Source: Ptiloglossa arizonensis
Lineage: Eukaryota > Arthropoda > Insecta > Hymenoptera > Colletidae
DNA length: 64,000 bases
Direction of reading: 5' to 3'
Assembly (NCBI RefSeq): GCF_051014685.1
Contig: NW_027478536.1
Coordinates: 868,001-932,000 of the forward strand
The notes below the pieces were generated by a model. The model was not told the origin of the DNA. It ran no database searches and saw only the letters and a list, made by a program, of their open reading frames with translations. Positions within the stretch are counted from its first letter, which is position 1; each line of letters begins with the position of its first letter. Position numbers and translations under genes: made by a program. Of the stretch, positions 13,047 through 25,617 are shown in pieces.

Positions 13047-14823
13047 CAGACTTGCGAAAATTTTGATGGTTTCTCAACCATTGGTTAGCTTCAAATTCCC
13101 ATATCTGGCGAACGGATTGACGAACTCGAGATATTCCTGTTGCATCTGAATGTAGAAACTCGCCCGATTACAATGGTGTGTGTACTTTTCCCCTAGGCCA
13201 TTCCAGTTATTGGTTTCGTGTATCAGACTTGCGAAGATTTTGATGGTTTCTCAACCATTCCTTAACTTCAAACTTCCATATCTCGCGAACGGATTGACGA
13301 ACTCGAGAAATTCCTGTTGCATATGAAAGCAGAAACTCGCCCGATTACAACGGTATGTGTATTATTGCCCTAGGCAATAGTAGTTACTGGTTTCGAGTAT
13401 CAGACTTGCGAAAATTTTGATGGTTCCTCAACCATTCCTTAGCTTCAAATTCCCATATCTGGCGAACGAATTGACGAACTCGAGATATTCCTGTTGCATC
13501 TGAATGTAGAAACTCGCCCGATTACAATGGTGTGTGTACTTTTCCCCTATGCCATTGCAGTTATTGGTTTCGAGTATCAGACTTGCAAAAGTTTTGATGG
13601 TTTCTCAACCATTCCTTAACTTCAAACTCCCATATCTCGCGAACGGATTGACGAACTCGAGAAATTCCTGTTGCATCTGAAAGGAAAACCCACCCGATCA
13701 CAACGGTATGTGTACTTTTCCCCTAGGCCATTCCAGTTATTGGATTCGAGTATCAGATTTGCGAAGATTTTGATGGTTTCTCAGCCATTCCTTAACTTCA
13801 AACTTCCATATCTCGCGAACGGATTGACGAACTCGAGAAATTCCTGTTGCATTTGAAAGCAGAAAGTCGCCCGATTACAATGGTGTGTGTACTTTTGCCC
13901 TAGGCAATAGTAGTTTTTGGTTTCAAGTATCAGACTTGCGAAAATTTTGATGGTTTCTCAACCATTGGTTAGCTTCAAATTCCCATATCTGGCGAACGGA
14001 TTGACGAACTCGAGATATTCCTGTTGCATCTGAATGTAGAAACTCGCCCGATTACAATGGTGTGTGTACTTCGCCCCTAGGCCATTCCAGTTATTGGTTT
14101 CGAGTATCAGACTTGCGAAAGTATTGATGGTTTCTCAACCATTCCTTAACTTCAAATTCCCATATCTGGCGAACGAATTGACGAACTCGAGATATTCCTG
14201 TTGCATCTGAATGGAGAAAATCGCCCGATTACAATGGTGTGTGTACTTTTCCCCTATGCCATTGCAGTTATTGGTTTCGAGTATCAGACTTGCGAAAGTT
14301 TTGATGGTTTCTCAACCATTCCTTAACTTCAAACTCCCATATCTCGCGAACGGATTGACGAACTCGAGAAATTCCTGTTGCATCTGAAAGCAGATACTCG
14401 CCCGATTACAACGGTCTGTGTATTTTTCCCCTAGGACATCCTAGTTATTGGCTTCGAGTATCAGACTTGCGAAAATTTTGATGGTTATGCAACCATTCCT
14501 TACCTTTAAACTCCCATTTCTCGCGAACAGATTGACGAACTCGAGAAGTTCCTGTTGCATATGAAATCAGAAACTCGCCCGATTACAACGGTATGTGTAT
14601 TTTTGCCCTAGGCAATAGTAGTTATTGGTTTCGCGTATCAGACTTGCGAAAATTTTGATGGTTTGTCAACCATTCCTTAGCTTCAAATTCCCATATCTGG
14701 CGAACGGATTGACCAACTCGAGAAATTCCTGTTGCATCTGAAAGCAGAAACTCGCCCGATCACAACGGTGTGTGTACTCTTCCCCTAGGCCATTCCAGTT
14801 ATTGGTTTCGAGTATCAGACTTG
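13047..14823 (+). repeat. 10-monomer block, copy 1 (21-monomer offset)
   Basis: It matches 16,763-18,539 at an offset of 3,716 bp (21 x 177 - 1). Marks are 'ccattggttagc', 'gtattattgccc', 'gaaaggaaaacccacccg', 'gcagaaagtcgcccg', 'gtacttcgcccctagg', 'gaatggagaaaatcg' and 'ggttatgcaacc'. The copies differ at scattered single bases only. Confidence 0.78.
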
Positions 14824-15352
14824 CAAAAATTTTGATGGTTTCGCAACCATTCCTTAACTTTAAACTCCCATTTCTCGCGAACAGATTGACGAACTCGAGA
14901 AATTCCTGTTGCATATGAAAGCAGAAACTCGCCCGATTACAACGGTATGTGTATTTTTGCCCTAGGCAATAGTAGTTATTGGTTTCGCGTATCAGACTTG
15001 CGAAAATTTTGATGGTTTGTCAACCATTCCTTAGCTTCAAATTCCCATATCTGGCGAACGGATTGACCAACTCGAGAAATTCCTGTTGCATCTGAAAGCA
15101 GAAACTCGCCCGATCACAACGGTGTGTGTACTTTTCCCCTAGGCCATTCCAGTTATTGGTTTCGAGTATCAGACTTGCGAAAATTTTGATGGTTTCTCAA
15201 CCATTCCTTAACTTCAAACTTCCATATCTCGCGAACGGATTGACGAACTCGAGAAATTCCTGTTGCATATGAAAGCAGAAACTCGCCCGATTGCAACGGT
15301 ATGTGCATTTTTGCCCTAGGCAATAGTAGTTTTTGGTTTCAAGTATCAGACT
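14645..15352 (+). repeat. 4-mer higher-order repeat, copy 1 (708 bp)
   Basis: Four monomers carrying 'ggtttgtcaacc', 'ggattgaccaactcg', 'tgtgtactcttcccc' and 'gattgcaacggtatgtgc'. The same series follows at 15,353, exactly 708 bp later. Confidence 0.8.
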
Positions 15353-16060
15353 TGCGAAAATTTTGATGGTTTGTCAACCATTCCTTAGCTTCAGATTCCC
15401 ATATCTGGCGAACGGATTGACCAACTCGAGAAATTCCTGTTGCATCTGAAAGCAGAAACTCGCCCGATCACAACGGTGTGTGTACTCTTCCCCTAGGCCA
15501 TTCCAGTTATTGGTTTCGAGTATCAGACTTGCAAAAATTTTGATGGTTTCGCAACCATTCCTTAACTTTAAACTCCCATTTCTCGCGAACAGATTGACGA
15601 ACTCGAGAAATTCCTGTTGCATATGAAAGCAGAAACTCGCCCGATTACAACGGTATGTGTATTTTTGCCCTAGGCAATAGTAGTTATTGGTTTCGCGTAT
15701 CAGACTTGCGAAAATTTTGATGGTTTGTCAACCATTCCTTAGCTTCAAATTCCCATATCTGGCGAACGGATTGACCAACTCGAGAAATTCCTGTTGCATC
15801 TGAAAGCAGAAACTCGCCCGATCACAACGGTGTGTGTACTTTTCCCCTAGGCCATTCCAGTTATTGGTTTCGAGTATCAGACTTGCGAAAATTTTGATGG
15901 TTTCTCAACCATTCCTTAACTTCAAACTTCCATATCTCGCGAACGGATTGACGAACTCGAGAAATTCCTGTTGCATATGAAAGCAGAAACTCGCCCGATT
16001 GCAACGGTATGTGCATTTTTGCCCTAGGCAATAGTAGTTTTTGGTTTCAAGTATCAGACT
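15353..16060 (+). repeat. 4-mer higher-order repeat, copy 2 (708 bp)
   Basis: Tandem copy of 14,645-15,352, nearly identical (for example 'cttcagattccc' here for 'cttcaaattccc'). Its end diverges at 'ggtttctcaacc' near 16,079, where copies 1 and 2 begin with 'ggtttgtcaacc'. Confidence 0.8.
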
Positions 16061-16762
16061 TGCGAAAATTTTGATGGTTTCTCAACCATTCCTTAGCTTC
16101 AAATTCCCATATCTGGCGAACGGATTGACGAACTCGAGATATTCCTGTTGCATCTGAATGTAGAAACTCGCCCGATTACAACGGTGTGCGTACTTTTCCC
16201 CTAGGCAATAGTAGTTATTGGTTTCGAGTATCAGACTTGCGAAAATTTTGCTGGTTTCTCAACCATTCCTGAGCTTCAAATTCCCATATCTGGCGAACGA
16301 ATTGACGAACTCGAGATATTCCTGTTGCATCTGAATGTAGAAACTCGCCCGACTACAATGGTGTGTGTACTTTTCCCCTATGCCATTGCAGTTATTGGTT
16401 TAGAGTATCAGACTTGCGAAAGTTTTGATGGTTTCTCAACCATTCCTTAATTTCAAACTCCCATATCTCGCGAACGGATTGACGAACTCGAGAAATTCCT
16501 GTTGCATCTGAAAGCAGATACTCGCCCGAATACAGCGGTCTGTGTATTTTTCCCCCAGGACATTCTAGTTATTGGCTTCGAGTATCAGAATTGCAAAAAT
16601 TTTGATGGTTTCGAAACCATTCCTTAACTTTAAACTCCCATTTCTCGCGAACAGATTGACGAACTCGAGAAATTCCTGTTGCATATGAAAGCAGAAACTC
16701 GCCCGATTACAACGGTATGTGTATTTTTGCCCTAGCCAATAGTAGTTATTGGTTTCGGGTAT

Positions 16763-18539
16763 CAGACTTGCGAAAATTTTGATGGTTTCTCAACCATTGG
16801 TTAGCTTCAAATTCCCATATCTGGCGAACGGATTGACGAACTCGAGATATTCCTGTTGCATCTGAATGTAGAAACTCGCCCGATTACAATGGTGTGTGTA
16901 CTTTTCCCCTAGGCCATTCCAGTTATTGGTTTCGTGTATCAGACTTGCGAAGATTTTGATGGTTTCTCAACCATTCCTTAACTTCAAACTTCCATATCTC
17001 GCGAACGGATTGACGAACTCGAGAAATTCCTGTTGCATATGAAAGCAGAAACTCGCCCGATTACAACGGTATGTGTATTATTGCCCTAGGCAATAGTAGT
17101 TATTGGTTTCGAGTATCAGACTTGCGAAAATTTTGATGGTTTCTCAACCATTCCTTAGCTTCAAATTCCCATACCTGGCGAACGAATTGACGAACTCGAG
17201 ATATTCCTGTTGCATCTGAATGTAGAAACTCGCCCGATTACAATGGTGTGTGTACTTTTCCCCTATGCCATTGCAGTTATTGGTTTCGAGTATCAGACTT
17301 GCAAAAGTTTTGATGGTTTCTCAACCATTCCTTAACTTCAAACTCCCATATCTCGCGAACGGATTGACGAACTCGAGAAATTCCTGTTGCATCTGAAAGG
17401 AAAACCCACCCGATCACAACGGTATGTGTACTTTTCCCCTAGGCCATTCCAGTTATTGGATTCGAGTATCAGATTTGCGAAGATTTTGATGGTTTCTCAG
17501 CCATTCCTTAACTTCAAACTTCCATATCTCGCGAACGGATTGACGAACTCGAGAAATTCCTGTTGCATTTGAAAGCAGAAAGTCGCCCGATTACAATGGT
17601 GTGTGTACTTTTGCCCTAGGCAATAGTAGTTTTTGGTTTCAAGTATCAGACTTGCGAAAATTTTGATGGTTTCTCAACCATTGGTTAGCTTCAAATTCCC
17701 ATATCTGGCGAACGGATTGACGAACTCGAGATATTCCTGTTGCATCTGAATGTAGAAACTCGCCCGATTACAATGGTGTGTGTACTTCGCCCCTAGGCCA
17801 TTCCAGTTATTGGTTTCGAGTATCAGACTTGCGAAAGTATTGATGGTTTCTCAACCATTCCTTAACTTCAAATTCCCATATCTGGCGAACGAATTGACGA
17901 ACTCGAGATATTCCTGTTGCATCTGAATGGAGAAAATCGCCCGATTACAATGGTGTGTGTACTTTTCCCCTATGCCATTGCAGTTATTGGTTTCGAGTAT
18001 CAGACTTGCGAAAGTTTTGATGGTTTCTCAACCATTCCTTAACTTCAAACTCCCATATCTCGCGAACGGATTGACGAACTCGAGAAATTCCTGTTGCATC
18101 TGAAAGCAGATACTCGCCCGATTACAACGGTCTGTGTATTTTTCCCCTAGGACATCCTAGTTATTGGCTTCGAGTATCAGACTTGCGAAAATTTTGATGG
18201 TTATGCAACCATTCCTTAACTTTAAACTCCCATTTCTCGCGAACAGATTGACGAACTCGAGAAATTCCTGTTGCATATGAAAGCAGAAACTCGCCCGATT
18301 ACAACGGTATGTGTATTTTTGCCCTAGGCAATAGTAGTTATTGGTTTCGCGTATCAGACTTGCGAAAATTTTGATGGTTTGTCAACCATTCCTTAGCTTC
18401 AAATTCCCATATCTGGCGAACGGATTGACCAACTCGAGAAATTCCTGTTGCATCTGAAAGCAGAAACTCGCCCGATCACAACGGTGTGTGTACTTTTCCC
18501 CTAGGCCATTCCAGTTATTGGTTTCGAGTATCAGACTTG
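16763..18539 (+). repeat. 10-monomer block, copy 2 (21-monomer offset)
   Basis: Counterpart of 13,047-14,823, with the same ordered set of rare variants. After 18,539 it continues like the interiors of the 4-mer units at 14,645 and 15,353. Just upstream, 16,248 onward resembles 11,471 onward ('ttgctggtttctc' and 'cctgagcttc'), at an offset of 4,777 bp. Confidence 0.77.
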
Positions 18540-21500
18540 CGAAAATTTTGATGGTTTCTCAACCATTCCTTAACTTCAAACTTCCATATCTCGCGAACGG
18601 ATTGACGAACTCGAGAAATTCCTGTTGCATATGAAAGCAGAAACTCGCCCGATTGCAACGGTATGTGCATTTTTGCCCTAGGCAATAGTAGTTTTTGGTT
18701 TCAACCATCAGACTTGCGAAAATTTTGATGGTTTCTCAACCATTCCTTAGCTTCAAATTCCCATATCTGGCGAACGGATTGACGAACTCGAGATATTCCT
18801 GTTGAATCTGAATGTAGAAACTCGCCCGATTACAACGGTGTGCGTACTTTTCCCCTAAGCCATTCCAGTTATTGGTTTCGAGTATCAGACTTGCGAAAAT
18901 TTTGATGGTTTCTCAACCATTCCTTAGCTTCAAATTCCCATATCTGGCGAACGGATTGACGAACTCGGGAAATTCCTGTTGCATCTGAAAGGAAAACCCG
19001 CCCGATCACAACGGTATGTATATTTTTGCCCTAGGCCATAGTAGTTATTGGTTTCGAGTATCAGACTTGGGAAGATTTTGATGGTTTCTCAACCATTCCT
19101 TAACTTCAAACTTCCATATCTCGCGAACGGATTGACGAACTCGAGAAATTCCTGTTGCATATGAAAGCAGAAACTCGCGCGATTACAACGATAGGTGTAT
19201 TTTTGCCCTAGGCAATAGTAGTTATTGGTTTCGAGTATCAGACTTGCGAAAATTTTGATGGTTTCTCAACCATTCCTTAGCTTCAAATTCCCATATCTGG
19301 CGAACGAATTGACGAACTCGAGATATTCCTGTTGCATCTGAATGTAGAAACTCGCCCGATCACAACGGTGTGTGTACTTTTCCCCTAGGCGATTCCAGTT
19401 ATTGGTTTCGAGTATCAGACTTGCGAAAATTTTGATGGTTTCTCAACCATTCCTTAACTTCAAACTTCCATATCTCCCGAACGGATTGACGAACTCGAGA
19501 AATTCCTGTTGCATTTGAAAGCAGAAACTCGCCCGATTACAATGGTGTGTGTACTTTTGCCCTAGGCAATAGTAGTTTTTGGTTTCAAGTATCAGACTTG
19601 CGAAAATTTTGATGGTTTCTCAACCATTCGTTAGCTTCAAATTCCCATATCTGGCGAACGGATTGACGAACTCGAGATATTCCTGTTGCATCTGAATGTA
19701 GAAACTCGCCCGATTACAATGGTGTGTGTACTTCTCCCCTAGGCCATTCCAGTTATTGGTTTCGAGTATCAGTCTTGCGAAAGTATTGATGGTTTCTCAA
19801 CCATTCCTTAGCTTCAGACTCCCATATCTCGCGAACGGATTGCGAACTCGAGAAATTCCTGTTGCATCTGAAAGCAGAAACTCGCCCGATCACAACGGTG
19901 TTTGTACTTTTCCCCTAGGCCATTCCAGTTATTGGTTTCGAGTATCAGACTTGCGAAAATTTTGATGGTTCCTCAACCATTCCTTAACTTCAAAGTTCCA
20001 TATCTCGCGAACGGATTGACGAACTCCAGAAATTCCTGTTGCATCTGAAAGTAGAAACTCGCCCGATTACAACGGTCCGTGTATTTTTCCCCTAGGACAT
20101 TCTAGTCATTGGTTTCGAGTATCAGACTTGCGAAAATTATGATGGTTTCTCAACCATTCCTTAACTTCTAACTCCCATATCTCGCGAACGGATAGACGAA
20201 CTCGAGAAATTCCTGTTGCATCTGAAAGTAGAGACTCTCCCGATTACAATGGTGTGCGTACTTTTCCCCTAGGCCATTCCAGTTATTGGTTTCGAGTATG
20301 AGACTCGCGAAAATTTTGATGGTTTCTAAACCATTCCTTAACTTTAAACTCCCATTTCTCGCGAACGGATTGACGAACTCGAGATATTCCTGTTGCATCT
20401 GAAAGCAGATACTCGCCCGATTACAACGGTCTTTGTATTTTTCCCCTAGGACATTCTAGTTATTGGCTTCGAGTATCAGACTTGCGAAAATTTTGATGGT
20501 TTCTCAACCATTCCTTAGCTTCAAACTCCCATATCTCGCGAACGGATTGCGAACTCGAGAAATTCCTGTTGCATCTGAAAGCAGAAACTCGCCCGATCAC
20601 AACGGTGTGCGTACTTTTCCCCTAGGCCATTCCAGTTATTGGTTTCGAGTATGAGACTCGCGAAAATTTTGATGGTTTCTAAACCATTCCTTAACTTTAA
20701 ACTCCCATTTCTCGCGAACGGATTGACGAACTCGAGATATTCCTGTTGCATCTGAATGTAGAAACTCGCCCGTTTACAATGGTGTGTGTACTTTTCCCCT
20801 AGGCCATAGTAGTTATTGGTTTCGAGTATCAGACTTGCGAAAATTTTGATGGTTGCTCAAGCGTTCCTTAACTTCAAACTCACATATCTCGCGAACGGAT
20901 TGACGAACTCGAGAAATTCCTGTTGCATCTGAAAGCAGAAACTCGCCCGATCACAACGGTGTGCGTACTTTTCCCCTAGGCCATTCCAGTTATTGGTTTC
21001 GAGTATGAGACTCGCGAAAATTTTGATGGTTTCTCAACCATTCCTTAGCTTCAAACTCCCATATCTCCCGAACGGATTGACGAACTCGAGAAATTCCTGT
21101 TGCATCTGAAAGTAGAGACTCTCCCGATTGCAATGGTGTGCGTACTTTTCCCCTTTGCCATTCCAGTTATAGGTTTCGAGTATCAGAATTGCAAAAATTT
21201 TGATGGTTTCTCAACCATTCCTAAACTTCAAACTCCCATATCTCGCGAACGGATTGACGAACACGAGAAATTCCTGTTGCATCTGAAAGTAGAAACTCGC
21301 CCTATTACAATGGTGTGTGTACTTTTCCCCTAGGCCATTCCGGTTATTGGTGTCGAGTATCAAATCAGCGAAAATTTTGGTGGTTTCTCAACCATTCCTT
21401 AACTTCAAACTCCCATATCTCGCGAACGGATTGACGAACTCGAGAAATTCCTGTTGCATCTGAAAGTAGAAACTCGCCCGATTACAACGGTTTGTGTAAT

Positions 21501-21839
21501 TTTGCCCTAGGCCATAGTAGTTATTGGTTTCGAGTATCAGACTTGCGAAAATTTTGATGGTTGCTCAAGCGTTCCTTAACTTAAAACTCCCATATCTCGC
21601 GAACGGATTGACGAACTGGAGAAATTCCTGTTGCATCTGAAAGTAGAAACCCACCCGATAACAATGGTGTGTGTACTTTTCTCCTAGGCCATAGTAGTTA
21701 TTGCTTTCGAGTATCAGACTTGCGAAAATTTTGATGGTTGCTCAAGTGTTCCTTAACTTCAAACTCCCATATCTCGCGAACGGATTCACGAACTCGAGAA
21801 ATTCCTGTTGCATCTGAAAGTAGAAACTCGCCCGATTAC

Positions 21840-22193
21840 AATGGTGTGTGCACTTTTCCCCTAGACCTTTGTAGTTATTGGTTTCGAGTATCAGACTTGC
21901 GAAAAATTTGATGGTTGCTCAAGCGTTCCTTAGCTTCAAACTCCCATATCTCGCGGACGGATTGACGAACTGGAGAAATTCCTGTTGCATCTGAAAGTAG
22001 AAACCCACCCGATAACAATGGTGTGTGTACTTTTCCCCTAGACCTTAGTAGTTATTGGTTTCGAGTATCAGACTTGCGAAAATTTTGATGGTTGCTCAAG
22101 CGTTCCTTAACTTCAAACTCACATATCTCGCGAACGGATTGACGAACTCGAGAAATTCCTGTTGCATCGGAAAGTAGAAACTCGCCCGATTAC
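21840..22193 (+). repeat. 2-mer duplication, copy 1 (354 bp)
   Basis: A monomer with 'gcacttttcccctagacctttgtag'-type sequence (unusual 'gcac' at 21,850) is followed by one with 'tagaccttagtag'. The pair recurs at 22,194. The related locus near 29,630 has the pair only once, so the extra dimer is local. Confidence 0.75.
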
Positions 22194-22547
22194 AATGGTG
22201 TGTGCACTTTTCCCCTAGACCTTTGTAGTTATTGGTTTCGAGTATCAGACTTGCGAAAAATTTGATGGTTGCTCAAGCGTTCCTTAGCTTCAAACTCCCA
22301 TATCTCGCGGACGGATTGACGAACTGGAGAAATTCCTGTTGCATCTGAAAGTAGAAACCCACCCGATAACAATGGTGTGTGTACTTTTCCCCTAGACCTT
22401 AGTAGTTATTGGTTTCGAGTATCAGACTTGCGAAAATTTTGATGGTTGCTCAAGCGTTCCTTAACTTCAAACTCACATATCTCGCGAACGGATTGACGAA
22501 CTCGAGAAATTCCTGTTGCATCGGAAAGTAGAAACTCGCCGGATTAC
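22194..22547 (+). repeat. 2-mer duplication, copy 2 (354 bp)
   Basis: Second copy of the dimer at 21,840, with 'gcac' at 22,204. Differences are minimal ('cgccgg' for 'cgcccg' at the end). It accounts for the change in offset between this locus and 29.2-30.0 kb, from 7,779 bp to 7,425 bp. Confidence 0.75.
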
Positions 22548-22611
22548 AATGGTGTGTGTACTTTTCCCCTAGGCCATTCCAGTTATTGGTTTCGAGTATC
22601 AAATCAGCGAA

Positions 22612-25600
22612 AATTTTGATGGTTGCTCAAGCGTTCCTTAACTTCAAACTCCCATATCTCGCGAACGGATTGACGAACTCGAGAAATTCCTGTTGCATCT
22701 GAAAGTAGAAAAACACCCGATAACAATGGTGTGTGTACTTTTCCCCTAGGCCATAGTAGTTATTGGTTTCGAGTATCAGACTTGCGAAAATTTTGAAGGT
22801 TTCTCAAGCGTTCCTTAACTTCAAACTCCCATATCTCGCGAACGGATTGTCGAACTCGAGAAATTCCTGTTGCATCTGAAAGTAGAAACTCGCCGGATTA
22901 CAACGGTGTGTGTACTTTTCCCCTAGGCCATTCCAATTATTGGTTTCGAGTATCAAATCAGCCAAAATTTTGATAGTTTCTCAACCATTCCTTAACTTCA
23001 AACTCCCATATCTCGCGAACGGATTGACGAACTCGAGAAATTCCTGTCGAAGCTGAAAGTAGAAACTCGCCCGATTACAATGGTGTGTGTACTTTTCCCC
23101 TAGGCCATAGTAGTTATTGGTTTCGAGTATCAGACTTGCGAAAATTTTGATGATTCCTCAACCATTCCTTAATTTCAAACTCCCATATCTCGCGAACGGA
23201 TTGACGAACTCGAGTAATTCCTATTGCATCTGAAAGTAGAATCTCGCCCGATTTCAATGGTGTGTGTACTTTTCCCCTAGGCCATTGCAGTTATTGGTTT
23301 CGAGTATCAGACTTGCGAAAATTTTGATGGTTGCTCAAGCGTTCCTTAACTTCAAACTCCCATATCTCGCGAACGGATTGACGAACTCGAGAAATTCCTG
23401 TTGCATCGGAAAGTAGAAACTCGCCGGATTACAATGGTGTGTGTACTTTTCCCCTAGGCCATTCCAGTTATTGGTTTCGAGTATCAAATCAGCGAAAATT
23501 TTGATGGTTTCTCAACCATTCCTTAACTTCAAACTCCCATATCTCGCGAAAGGATTGACGAACTCGAGAAATTCCTGTTGAATCTGAAAGTAGAAACTCG
23601 CCCGATTACAATGGTGTGTGTATTTTTCCGCTAGGCCATTCCAGTTATTGGTTTCAAGTATCAAATCAGCGAAAATTTTGATTCCTCAACCATTCCTTAA
23701 TTTCAAACTCCCATATCTCGCAAACGGATTGACGAACTCGAGTAATTCCAGTTGCATCTGAAAGGAGAAACTCGCCCGATTTCAACGGTATGGGTACTTT
23801 TTCCCTAGGCCATTCCAGTTATTGGTTTCGGGTATCAGACTTGCGAAAATTTTGATGGTTTCTCAACCATTCCTTAACTTCAAACTCCCATATCTCGCGA
23901 ACGATTTGACGAACTCGAGAAATTCCTATTGCATCTGAAATCAGAAACTCGCCCGATTACAACGGTTTGTGTAATTTTGCCCTAGGCCATAGTAGTTATT
24001 GGTTTCGAGTATCAGACTTGCGAAAATTTTGATGGTTTATCAAGCGTTCCTTAACTTCTAACTCCCATATCTCGCAAACGGATTGACGAACTCGAGAAAT
24101 TCCTGTTGCATCTGAAAGTAGAAACTCGCCCGATTACAATGGTATGTGTACTTTTCCCCTAGGCCATTATAGTTATTGGTTTCGGGTATCAGACCAGCGA
24201 AAATTTTGATGGTTCCTCAACCATTCCTTAATTTCAAACTCCCATACCTCGCAAACGGATTGACGAACTCGAGTAATTCCAATTGTATCTGAAAGGAGAA
24301 ACTCGCCCGATTTCAACGGTATGGGTACTTTTTCCCTAGGCCATTCCAGTTATTTGTTTCGGGTATCAGACTTGCGAAAATTTTGATGGTTGCTCAAGCG
24401 TTCCTTAACTTCTAAATCCCATATTTCGCAAACGGATTGACGAACTCGAGAAATTCCTGTTGCATCTGTAAGTAGAAACCCGCCCGATTACAATGGTGTG
24501 TGTATTTTTCCCCTAGGCCATTCCGGTTGTTGGTGTCGAGTATCAAATCAGCGAAAATTTTGGTGGTTTCTCAACCATTCCTTAACTTCAAACTCCCATA
24601 TCTCGCGAACGGATTGACGAACTCGAGAAATTCCTGTTGCATCTGAAAGTAGAAACTCGCCCGATTACAACGGTTTGTGTAATTTTGCCCTAGGCCATAG
24701 TAGTTATTGGTTTCGAGTATCAGACTTGCGTAAATTTTGATGGTTTCTCAAGCGTTCCTTAACTTCAAACTCCCATATCTCGCGAACGGATTGACGATCT
24801 CGAGAAATTCCTGTTGCATCTGAAAGTAGAAGCTCGCCGGATTACAACGGTGTGTGTACTTTTCCCCTAGGCCATTCCAATTATTGGTTTTGAGAATCAA
24901 ATCAGCGAAAATTTTGATGGTTTCTCAAACATTCCTTAACTTCAAACTCCCATACCTCGCGAACGGATTGACGAACTCGAGAAATTCCTGTCGAAGCTGA
25001 AAGTAGAAACTCGTCCGATTACAATGGTGTGTGAACTTTTCCCCTAGGCCATAGTAGTTATTGGTTTCGGGTATCAGACTTGCGAAAATTTTGATGGTTG
25101 CTCAAGCGTTCCTTAACTTAAAACTCCCATATCTCGCGAACGGATTGACGAACTGGAGAAATTCCTGTTGCATCTGAAAGCAGAAACCCACCCGATCACA
25201 ATAGTGTGTGTACTTTTCCCCTAGGCCATAGTAGTTATTGCTTTCGAGTATCAGACTTGCGAAAATTTTGATGGTTGCTCAAGCGTTCCTTAACTTCAAA
25301 CTCCCATATCTCGAGAACGGATTCACGAACTCGAGAAATTCCTGTTGCATCTGAAAGTAGAAACTCGCCCGATTACAATGGTGTGTGTACTTTTCCCCTA
25401 GGCCATTCCAGTTATTGGTTTCGGGTATCAGACTTGCGAAAATATTGATGGTTGCTCAAGCGTTCCTTAACTTCAAATTCCCATATCTCGCGAACGGATT
25501 GACGAACTCGAGAAATTCCTATTGCATCTGAAAGGAGAAACTCGCCCGATTACAATGGTGTGTGTACTTTTCCCCTAGGCCATAGTAGTTATTGGTTTCG

Positions 25601-25617
25601 AGTATCAGACTTGCGAA
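22612..25617 (+). repeat. 17-mer higher-order repeat, copy 1 (3,006 bp)
   Basis: Seventeen monomers, one with a 3-bp deletion ('gaaaattttgattcctc' at 23,680), giving 17 x 177 - 3 = 3,006. Two separate marks, 'gaaggtttctcaagcg' at 22,795 and the deletion at 23,680, recur exactly 3,006 bp later. Other shared marks are 'agaaaaacacccg', 'ggttgttggtgtcgag' and 'ctgtaagtagaaacccg'. Confidence 0.85.

Larger units (their letters stand above)
10330..20850 (+). repeat. Satellite domain Ib
   Basis: About 59 monomers, distinguished by 'ctggcgaacg', 'gcatatgaaagc', 'gcaatagtag' and 'gaatgtagaaac' variants. It also holds a 1-bp-shorter class, 'gaaaggaaaaccc', near 11,376, 12,614, 13,676, 17,392 and 18,984. 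Several block duplications (7-mer, 21-mer and 4-mer) overlap here. Two units near 19,841 and 20,548 share a 1-bp deletion giving 'gattgcgaac'. The domain ends where the 'gctcaagcg' variant first appears, at about 20,853. Confidence 0.7.
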
